From the NCBI GenBank assembly GCA_030446715.1, contig JAUJMU010000007.1, positions 247,689 to 311,688 on the forward strand: a stretch of DNA of 64,000 bases, in the 5' to 3' direction. This stretch comes from Cytophagales bacterium. GTDB taxonomy: Bacteria; Bacteroidota; Bacteroidia; Cytophagales; 172606-1. Made by a program: the position numbers and the translations under genes. The notes under the pieces are model-generated. The model was not told the origin of the DNA, did no database searches, and saw nothing but the letters and a program-made list of their open reading frames with translations. Every line of letters starts with the position of its first letter. Within the stretch, counting starts at the first letter, position 1. This document shows, in pieces, positions 16,333 through 22,148 of the stretch.

Positions 16333-16776
16333 TCAGTGGATTTGCTTTTGCATGATAGTAGCGGATGCCGGGCAAATGCTGCTGAACTGAGCCGTTTTTT
16401 GAATGGCCACCGGTACTACAGCCCGTTCCACTTCAGTAAAGCCCTGTTTTTCAAAGAATAGGGCAGCGGTGGCCGTAATCAGGTACACTTCCTTTACTCC
16501 CTGTTCTGCCGCTAGTTGCATAGCCTGCTGATACAGTACTTTTCCCAGTCCGGTTCCTTGCTGAGCCGGAGCCACGGCCAGTGAGCGTAGCAGGGCATAC
16601 TCCTTATAAAGTTCCAAACCTACTGAGCCGGCTACTTTTCCACTTTCAGTAGCAATCAGGAAGGTATCCAAAGGCTGGGGTAAATCTTCTGCCGGCAAGT
16701 TTACTGAACCAAGCAGGGTCACAATGGATTCCCGGTCCTGTGGTTTGGCCGGGAGAAAGGAATAAGGAGTGTTCAT
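16333..16776 (-). CDS. arsN2: Arsenic-resistance-associated N-acetyltransferase (ArsN2 type)
   Basis: A 147-residue GNAT protein. LRSLAVAPAQQGTGLGKVLY is the acetyl-CoA-binding motif A, followed by VYLITATAALFFEKQGF. The C-terminal AQFSSICPASATIM is characteristic of the small acetyltransferases found in ars operons and named ArsN2. Its substrate is not established for this clade; related ArsN1 acetylates phosphinothricin/arsinothricin. It lies 18 bp after arsR and 47 bp before arsM, in one direction. Assignment rests on motif and on operon context. Confidence 0.82.
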   Translation of the reverse strand: MNTPYSFLPAKPQDRESIVTLLGSVNLPAEDLPQPLDTFLIATESGKVAGSVGLELYKEYALLRSLAVAPAQQGTGLGKVLYQQAMQLAAEQGVKEVYLITATAALFFEKQGFTEVERAVVPVAIQKTAQFSSICPASATIMQKQIH

Positions 16777-16794
16777 AACAGGAGTTGTTTTGTA

Positions 16795-17127
16795 CTATTT
16801 ACAGCAGGAAGCATTGGACAGGGGCAGGTTAAAGAGATTAAGTAAAATATCCCGGGCTTCTTCCCACACCGGCTCATTGATACAATAGCAAACACTGGTT
16901 CCTTCCACTTCTCCTTTAATTAAGCCTGCCGCTTTTAATTCTTTCAGGTGCTGGGATACGGTAGCCTGAGCCAAAGGAAGGACATCTACTAAATCCCCGC
17001 AAATGCAGACCTGTTGTTTAATGAGATATTCCAGGATGGCAATCCGGGCTGGATGCCCCAACACTTTGGCAATCCGGGCTACCCGGTTCTGAGCCCCGGA
17101 GAAATTCTGCGTCTTGGTGACTCCCAT
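16795..17127 (-). CDS. arsR: ArsR-family arsenite-responsive repressor
   Basis: A 110-residue winged-helix repressor: [20 protein letters not shown], then [19 protein letters not shown] (recognition helix) and [16 protein letters not shown]. The CICGDLV motif on the helix before the recognition region and further cysteines (CYC; terminal CC) provide thiols for As(III). Binding of arsenite releases the protein from DNA. The first gene of the arsR-arsN2-arsM set, with a 26-bp perfect palindrome 11-36 bases upstream of its ATG, so it is likely autoregulated. Divergent from the Tn3-type remnant. Confidence 0.93.
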   Translation of the reverse strand: MGVTKTQNFSGAQNRVARIAKVLGHPARIAILEYLIKQQVCICGDLVDVLPLAQATVSQHLKELKAAGLIKGEVEGTSVCYCINEPVWEEARDILLNLFNLPLSNASCCK

Positions 17128-17137
17128 AATTTTAAAT

Positions 17138-17163
17138 AGTATATCGTAATATTACGATATACT
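17138..17163. promoter_or_regulatory. Perfect palindromic ArsR operator
   Basis: AGTATATCGTAAT is followed directly by its exact reverse complement, giving a 26-bp perfect palindrome just upstream of arsR and between the divergent genes. Position and symmetry fit a dimeric ArsR operator. Confidence 0.8.
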
Positions 17164-17211
17164 GTAATACTTTGCAAGCTGCTTTAAAAAATTTATTCCC
17201 CATTTTCCCTC

Positions 17212-17703
17212 ATGCCTGCCTTACGTACCGTCCGCAGTCAGGCTAACCGCAAAGAATCCGGCGCTCCGCCAGTATTTGACTTAAAGCAACGTAAGTTTTT
17301 CTTTACCCCAGCCGAATGGGCGCAAGACCTGCTGAAAGACTTTACTACTGCTGCCAATCAGGTAGCCTTTCTCTTACAACCGGGTTGTTTCCGGGCTAGT
17401 GGCCGGTTCTTTTCGGTAGCCATTTTTCGGAAAACTGATGTGGAATACCTCTGTAACCGGCTCAAAGCAGACCGCAGGGAGGTTGACTTACCGGATTATC
17501 CAAAAGGGAGCCGCCACCGGCACCAAGCCCAGATTTTGAAGGGGTCAGGTATTTTACCTTTTGAAGATGACGTACGGGTCTTCTGCCAGCAGGAAGCCGG
17601 TCACCTGGTCACCTGCCAACTTAAGTTACACTTGGTTTTCGGGTCCCTGACTGACTTTATCCGGGGGCACTGCTTTGAAGTGCCAGCCTATTCAAAACCG
17701 TAA
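17212..17703 (+). pseudogene. N-terminal domain (DUF4158) of a Tn3-family transposase
   Basis: A 163-residue frame matches the N-terminal DNA-binding domain of Tn3-family transposases: FFFTPAEWAQDLLKDFTTAA, then VAFLLQPGCFRASGRFFSVA, LPDYPKGSRHRHQAQILKG and IRGHCFEVPAYSKP. Full transposases are about 1000 residues; this frame stops at the end of the domain, so the catalytic DDE core is missing. Alternatively it is a stand-alone DUF4158 protein. Divergent from arsR across the operator, it suggests that the arsenic genes arrived on a Tn3-type transposon. No 38-bp terminal repeats were found. Confidence 0.6.
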
Positions 17704-17833
17704 CAAAAAACGGTGCCTGGAGGGGTTTTCGTTAATTTGATTTGTGTAACCGGTTTTTGAGACTCCTGGTTGGTATAAAAATTAGTGTCCCAAAGGGTAG
17801 GGAAAAGGCACGAAAGAGGGTCATTTTACTGGC

Positions 17834-18094
17834 TCATGTGAAGTCCACGTTAACACCATTGAAAGCTTCTGGTCCCTGTTGCGTTCCTGGCTCAGACCCC
17901 ACAGGGGCATCTGTCAGGAAAAGCTGCCCTTGTATTCAGGCTTCTTCGGGTTGGTCCATAGCGTGAGAAAAAGGGGTAAAGCAAGGGGTAAAGCACTGCT
18001 GCACTCCCTCATCCAAATCTTAGTCCAGCCAACCCCTGTTAACAACTTGAAACCCGATCAGAGCCTTTACAATTTATCGCCCGGAAGGGAGTAA
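17834..18094 (+). pseudogene. IS1595 (ISXO2-like) transposase C-terminal remnant
   Basis: The frame from 17834 reads CEVHVNTIESFWSLLRSWLR, then PHRGICQEKLPLYSGFFGLV. VNTIESFWSLLR with the following RG(I) is the catalytic Glu region of ISXO2-like transposases. The N-terminal zinc ribbon and first two Asp residues are missing. A 12-bp tandem duplication (AAGGGGTAAAGC twice, 17971-17994) lies inside it. Confidence 0.6.
17971..17994. repeat. 12-bp tandem duplication
   Basis: AAGGGGTAAAGC occurs twice head to tail within the ISXO2-like remnant, adding four residues to the reading frame. Confidence 0.75.
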
Positions 18095-18114
18095 ATATTA
18101 CTTTTAACCCCTTC

Positions 18115-18146
18115 TTATCCGTATACTTCCTTATCCGTATACTTCT
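18115..18146. repeat. 16-bp tandem duplication upstream of the GHL10 gene
   Basis: TTATCCGTATACTTCC is followed by TTATCCGTATACTTCT, ending a few bases before the first candidate start of the glycosidase gene, so it may alter the spacing of its promoter or leader. Confidence 0.75.
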
Positions 18147-18171
18147 TCTTATGTATAAAATTCAACACTAC

Positions 18172-19314
18172 ATGAAACCACTTCATTTGATTGCCTGCTC
18201 AGCAGCTTTAAGTTTTTTGCTTGGTTGTAAGCAAACTGATCAATTATCAGAAAACCCATCTCCCGGGCCGCCTCGTGCAGATCCGGATGTAATCAGAGGT
18301 GCCTGGGTAACCACCACGGCAAGCACGGCTTTAAACAGTACCGATAATATAAAACAAATGGTTGCCACATTTAAAGCAGCCGGAATGAACCACATTTTCG
18401 TCGTGGTTTATAATAATGCCCGTACTATTTACCCCAGCACGGTTATGCAAAATCTGATTGGAAGACCAATTTCAGAAGCATTCCAGGGAAGAGATCCTTT
18501 GCAGGAACTGATCGGGGAAGCCCACGCCGCTAATATGAAAGTATATGCCTGGTTTGAGTATGGGTTTTCTGCTTCTTACAGCGCAAATGGGGGCGCAATC
18601 CTTCGGGCCAAACCCGAATGGGCCAGTCAAAATATAAACGGAAGCCTGGTAGTTAAAAACGGCTTTGACTGGCTGAATGCCTTTCATCCTGAAGTGCAGG
18701 ATTTTTTAATGAGCCTGATTATGGAAGTAGTCGCAAAATATGATGTGGATGGCATCCAGGGTGACGACCGCTTACCAGCCATGCCCAGTGAAGGAGGCTA
18801 TGACGCTTACACGGTCAAACTTTATAAAGCCGAAAATGGTAGTGCCGATCCCCCAACCAATACCAAAGATGCCGGCTGGCTGCAATGGCGGGCAAAAAAG
18901 CTGAATCTTTTTATGAAACGTATTTACACGGAAGTAAAACTGGCAAAGCCGTCCGTGAAGATTATCATGGCTCCCAGTGTTTACCCCTTTAGTCTGAACG
19001 AATATTTACAGGACTGGCCGACCTGGGTAGATAGCAGCTGGGTGGACGGGGTTATGCCACAGATTTATCGTTATAACATCGATGCCTATAAAACAACTTT
19101 GCAGCAGCAGAAACCTTTATTCAAATCCAGGATCGGGTTATTTACTCCGGGGGTTTTATTAAAAATAGGGCCTTATCTGCCAACAGATCAATTCCTGACG
19201 GAAATGATCCAGGCCAACCGTACAGAAGGTCTGAAAGGTGAAGTATTCTTTTTTTATGAAGGTGTACAGGATAAGATTGATTTCTTTGCCAACCAATATC
19301 CTCATATCAAGTAA
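18172..19314 (+). CDS. GHL10-family glycosyl hydrolase-like lipoprotein
   Basis: About 380 residues. The start at 18172 gives MKPLHLIACSAALSFLLGC, a lipoprotein signal with lipidated C19; an in-frame ATG at 18151 adds only seven residues. The mature protein begins IRGAWVTTTAS, then AGMNHIFVVVYNNART, KVYAWFEYGF, YDVDGIQGDDR and PQIYRYNIDAY: the TIM-barrel of the glycosyl hydrolase-like 10 (UPF0748) family, with acidic residues at strand ends as candidate catalysts. Members act on or near the cell envelope; substrates are poorly known. A strong hairpin follows the gene. Base composition is visibly more AT-rich than the flanking core genes. Confidence 0.85.
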   Translation: MKPLHLIACSAALSFLLGCKQTDQLSENPSPGPPRADPDVIRGAWVTTTASTALNSTDNIKQMVATFKAAGMNHIFVVVYNNARTIYPSTVMQNLIGRPISEAFQGRDPLQELIGEAHAANMKVYAWFEYGFSASYSANGGAILRAKPEWASQNINGSLVVKNGFDWLNAFHPEVQDFLMSLIMEVVAKYDVDGIQGDDRLPAMPSEGGYDAYTVKLYKAENGSADPPTNTKDAGWLQWRAKKLNLFMKRIYTEVKLAKPSVKIIMAPSVYPFSLNEYLQDWPTWVDSSWVDGVMPQIYRYNIDAYKTTLQQQKPLFKSRIGLFTPGVLLKIGPYLPTDQFLTEMIQANRTEGLKGEVFFFYEGVQDKIDFFANQYPHIK

Positions 19315-19422
19315 CGGTAGTGCTGAAAGCCGGGCACTGGTCTTCCCCCGACAATACAGTACGGAAAGTTACAGCAGGTCTTGTATAACAGGCCTCATCA
19401 CTTCCCGGTATAAAAAGAAGGG

Positions 19423-19461
19423 CTTACCCTGGCCGGAGTCCGGAGCTTTGGCCAGGGTAAG
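19423..19461. terminator. Hairpin after the GHL10 gene
   Basis: CTTACCCTGGCC and its exact complement GGCCAGGGTAAG enclose a 15-base loop, 108 bases after the stop codon. No long T-run follows, so termination is inferred from position. The rest of 19315-19672 holds only the next hairpin. Confidence 0.45.
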
Positions 19462-19610
19462 ACAAGGGGTGACGCTTGCTATAAGGCCTGATAAATCTGA
19501 TACCCGTAAAGCAAAAGGTTGATTTTGGGAGAAGGGCAGAGGATACTTTTATTTTCGTAGCGTGAGGAGAAATAAGGCTACAACAGGAGCCTTCAAGTAG
19601 ATAAAAGCGA

Positions 19611-19647
19611 TCCCCTGCTAAGAAGTGGTGTTTCTTCAGCAGGGGAA
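19611..19647. terminator. Hairpin between convergent genes
   Basis: TCCCCTGCT-AAGAA pairs with TTCTT-CAGCAGGGGA around a short loop. It lies 25 bases downstream of the stop of the minus-strand 140-aa gene, so it probably ends that transcript. Confidence 0.5.
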
Positions 19648-19672
19648 GTTATAGCAAAACAGGCAGCACGAG

Positions 19673-20095
19673 TTAATGGATAACCGGTTGAGGCGAGAAA
19701 AGCCACTCTTTGGCCGCCTGCTTGCTTTGGAAGATTTGCATTTCAAAGCCCATTCCTTCTACTTTGGTCACTAGCTGCTCGACGGACATGGCGGCAAAGA
19801 TGTTGGGGGAGACCACGTGGGCGAACCGTTTTAGTCCGGCGGCTAACGCCCGGGGCATCCACACGGTAGCGATCCACTCGTTGGCCCCGCTCCAGGGACC
19901 GGTGATCTGACTATTGTCATTGAGCATGTAGGGACAGCGGTGTTTTTCCAGGAGGGATAAGCCAATCAAGCAGGCTTCCTTGACTTCTTCCACAGTGACA
20001 AAGCCCACCCAGTTGCCGTAAATATGCTTACTTGCTTTGTCGTACTCGACGGTATAGTAGACCTTGTTAAACTTGTTTTTTGCTTCCAGTTTCAT
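19673..20095 (-). CDS. Hypothetical protein, 140 aa (STAS-like pattern)
   Basis: A soluble protein starting MKLEAKNKFNKVYYTVEYDK, with a strand-helix pattern (HIYGNWVGFVTVEEVKEACL, then CPYMLNDNSQITG and AKEWLFSPQ at the C-terminus) like the SpoIIAA/STAS-like proteins that Bacteroidota encode in many copies. Those are often near sensory genes, but no kinase is adjacent here. There is no signal peptide. Function unknown. It converges with the GHL10 gene across two hairpins. The fold suggestion is from pattern only. Confidence 0.6.
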   Translation of the reverse strand: MKLEAKNKFNKVYYTVEYDKASKHIYGNWVGFVTVEEVKEACLIGLSLLEKHRCPYMLNDNSQITGPWSGANEWIATVWMPRALAAGLKRFAHVVSPNIFAAMSVEQLVTKVEGMGFEMQIFQSKQAAKEWLFSPQPVIH

Positions 20096-20174
20096 TACAG
20101 TAAAAGAAATTTATTGAGTAAAAGACATCTTATGTTAAGAGAATAGTTGCTTTCGCAGAAGGAGTGCCAGCACA

Positions 20175-20206
20175 GAATCACTCACTTATACACCTGTGAG
20201 TGATTC
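20175..20206. repeat. 11-bp inverted repeat in a gene-free stretch
   Basis: GAATCACTCAC and GTGAGTGATTC pair perfectly around a 10-base loop, about 80 bases upstream of the 140-aa gene's start. The adjacent 20210-20241 holds a 16-bp tandem duplication with the same ATCACTC string. Could be an operator or structured leader; no other feature is visible around it. Confidence 0.45.
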
Positions 20207-20209
20207 ACC

Positions 20210-20241
20210 ATCACTCTTGTTACGAATCACTCTTGTTAGGT
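20210..20241. repeat. 16-bp tandem duplication
   Basis: ATCACTCTTGTTACGA is followed by ATCACTCTTGTTAGGT. It lies in the 20096-20640 stretch, which otherwise has no recognisable gene. Confidence 0.65.
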
Positions 20242-20420
20242 AAGATGGTTCATGGTTGGCCCGTTGGTAGTGATTGTGAAGTGTGGATGACAACGCAGCA
20301 GCCTAGCTGAAGTGGCAGGTCACACATAGCTCGGTTTTAGTTGCCGGGTTAAATCCGGTTCCTGCCTCAACTGCTCCTGGCTAGCATCAGGGGTAGCCTG
20401 GGCTGAAGGCGGGCTTGCGC

Positions 20421-20448
20421 AAGGGGTCAGTAGCAAGGGGTCAGTAGC
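20421..20448. repeat. 14-bp tandem duplication
   Basis: AAGGGGTCAGTAGC occurs twice head to tail in gene-free sequence. One of five similar duplications in this zone. Confidence 0.75.
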
Positions 20449-20641
20449 CAGGCTATTGCTTTACTGATTGCTACCTCAAAGGTCATACAGACCCACTACT
20501 CCCACACCTTCCTTGCGGCGACAATCTTACAAAGGCCAGTTTTACCAGCATTCTGTCTGCCTCTCAAGGCTAAGGGATAGTAAGCCGAGCAGATGAAGAT
20601 GGCCAATGGCTGCCTGTCAATAGACTTGTCTCTATTGCTTA

Positions 20642-20822
20642 TCAGGCGGTTGCAGTTTTTAACTTGCTATAGCAGTTCCATAAGCCGGCACCTAATTCTA
20701 CTACCTCGCCAGCCAGGTCAACCGATTTTACTCTCAACTTATGATAAAGAATGTAGTAGCGTTTAATTCCAGCAATGGCGGACCCCAGTGCTGACCCTGG
20801 TCTGCGGTCCATGTTCAACTTT
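20642..20822 (-). pseudogene. IS5-family (DDE_Tnp_4) transposase C-terminal remnant
   Basis: Minus-strand codons from the IS1 edge read GSAIAGIKRYYILYHKLRVK, then AGEVVELGAGLWNCYSKL, ending in TGA at 20642. The pattern A-I-x-G-I-K-R-Y and AGLWN is the C-terminal Glu region of DDE_Tnp_4 transposases. It is cut by the IS1 element, and the other IS1 flank is an unrelated gene. Confidence 0.5.
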
Positions 20823-20859
20823 GGTAATGGTACTTAATAGTTGATAGGTGTTGGGTAAA

Positions 20860-21399
20860 TTAAGTGGTATTGAGGTTGTAAGAGTAGGCCCAAAGTTTGA
20901 AATGCAGGTTAAGCATATACTCTTTCTTGGAGTAGGAAAGCGTTTTTCTCACCAAGCGGCTAAAGCGTTGTCGGATAGTGTTGTTGAGCCGCTCCACGTG
21001 AGCAGTTTCTCCCGTTTCTTTTCCCACCTTTTGGTGAGTAGAGTCGGGTAAACAGTTGTAGGCTTTCCAGAAGTCAGAAAAGCTTTTGGACTTCAAGTAA
21101 GCGTAGGGCAACTTACGCCAGAGCCTTTTACAAGATGCCATTGAACCGTCGCCAATGAAGAAGGAGACGATTTGCCGGGTCTGTCTACAGAGCACAATCC
21201 AGATTCTGATCTGCTTGACTTTGAGCCCAACAAAGGTAAATACTTCGTCTAACCTCCAGTACCGTTTCGGCGGCTGGTGGCCGCAGGCTTTCTTTGAAGA
21301 GAGCCAAGGCTTGGGCTTTTTTTTAAGCCAGCGTTGCACCGTCACGTGGCTCACCCCAAAGATGCGGCCAGTAGAGCGAAAACTACTATAGTTCTTCAT
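20860..21399 (-). CDS. IS1 transposase, second frame (InsB-like)
   Basis: A 179-residue frame beginning MKNYSSFRSTGRIFGVSHVT with the helix-turn-helix end, then WRLDEVFTFVGLK (first catalytic Asp region), FFIGDGSMASCKRLWRKLPY, and ETAHVERLNNTIRQRFSRLV (catalytic Glu region), the DDE core of IS1-family enzymes. It overlaps the upstream zinc-ribbon frame by 14 bases, so the functional transposase is made by frameshifting, as in E. coli IS1. The frame is intact to its natural end, so this copy may be active. Confidence 0.85.
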   Translation of the reverse strand: MKNYSSFRSTGRIFGVSHVTVQRWLKKKPKPWLSSKKACGHQPPKRYWRLDEVFTFVGLKVKQIRIWIVLCRQTRQIVSFFIGDGSMASCKRLWRKLPYAYLKSKSFSDFWKAYNCLPDSTHQKVGKETGETAHVERLNNTIRQRFSRLVRKTLSYSKKEYMLNLHFKLWAYSYNLNTT

Positions 21400-21571
21400 A
21401 TGTCTTTTGCACTTGGGATAAATCCACCTGGTCGCTTTTGCGTAGTGAGTCCAGTACTCTGGTTACCCCACAGTCATTACACTTATAACGCTGTTGTCTG
21501 CTAGCATTCTTACCATTCCTAACAATGTTGATACTGCCACAACATCCACAAACACGAGCTTCTAAAACCAT
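21386..21571 (-). CDS. IS1 transposase, first frame (InsA-like zinc ribbon)
   Basis: A 61-residue frame, MVLEARVCGCCGSINIVRNG, with CxxC pairs (CGCC; CNDC) forming a zinc ribbon and a QRYKCNDCG strand, followed by the start of the helix-turn-helix. It matches InsA of IS1, which binds the terminal repeats and represses the element. The stop at 21386 overlaps the second frame; a run reading GTGCAAAAGACATATG in the overlap is the likely shift site. Confidence 0.8.
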   Translation of the reverse strand: MVLEARVCGCCGSINIVRNGKNASRQQRYKCNDCGVTRVLDSLRKSDQVDLSQVQKTYEEL

Positions 21572-21618
21572 GGCTACTTAACTTTTTGCTAAGTTAACCA
21601 TTCAATTAATTTGTACCA

Positions 21619-21867
21619 TTACCTGCCATTGTTGTCCAGCGTAACGTAGTAGGTACCGTTCCTGAATTTACCCAAAGGCAAAATCACTTCGTACATTCCG
21701 GCACGCTTGAATTCATTCTTGACCGGAATGGCTACCAGGGTCCCGTTTTTATCGAAAACCTTCAGCGTTACGTGGGCATCCGAGGCGAGGCGGTACTTAA
21801 ACGTAGTACGGTCAAAGGCCGGATTGGGAAAACTGGTCATGAACGCTTCGGGCGCCGAAAGGTTCAA
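21619..21867 (-). pseudogene. T9SS sorting domain remnant cut by IS1
   Basis: The frame encodes APEAFMTSFPNPAFDRTTFK, then RLASDAHVTLKVFDKNGTLV and AGMYEVILPLGKFRNGTYYV: a type A T9SS C-terminal sorting domain (FPNPAxDxTTF; G.Y.V.L). It is normally followed by about 10 residues with a basic end, here replaced by the IS1 terminus. The catalytic part of the parent protein is absent. See the adjacent signal-peptide frame. Confidence 0.65.
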
Positions 21868-22061
21868 AAAAGTAGCAGAGTTATTAAATCTCTGACGGGA
21901 TGGGAAAGTAAGTCCCTGCTACCGGTTGTCCACTGCCGGGCAGGGCCAGTCCGGCCTAGCCTGGATGCTCGACGCACCGCCGCATAAACATTTGTGAGTA
22001 ACAAAAAGGCATTCAAGAGGAACAGGCTTTGGGCAGGGTGAAGCCGGAAAAATGTATTCAT
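21864..22061 (-). pseudogene. Signal-peptide end of the same collapsed secreted protein
   Basis: From ATG at 22061: MNTFFRLHPAQSLFLLNAFL, LLTNVYA, a clear secretory signal, then junk in this frame; the alternative frame continues GGASSIQARPDWPCPAVDN. It ends directly against the sorting-domain frame. Signal peptide and sorting domain with almost nothing between suggest one secreted T9SS protein that lost its middle by deletion. Confidence 0.45.
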
Positions 22062-22148
22062 CTAAGAATTTACAAAACCGGGAAAGTGTAGCGGATCTTT
22101 TGAACCTTCACATCTTACCGGCTTTTTTATGTGCTATCTCTTTTGTTC

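Larger units (their letters stand above)
20823..21623. mobile_element. IS1-family insertion sequence, 801 bp
   Basis: Both ends carry GGTAATGGTAC in inverted orientation (20823-20833; complement at 21613-21623), the GGTRATG-type end of IS1. Inside are two overlapping frames on the minus strand, as in classical IS1. I see no 8-9 bp target duplication, and the two flanks belong to different genes, so a rearrangement has occurred at this copy. Confidence 0.8.
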
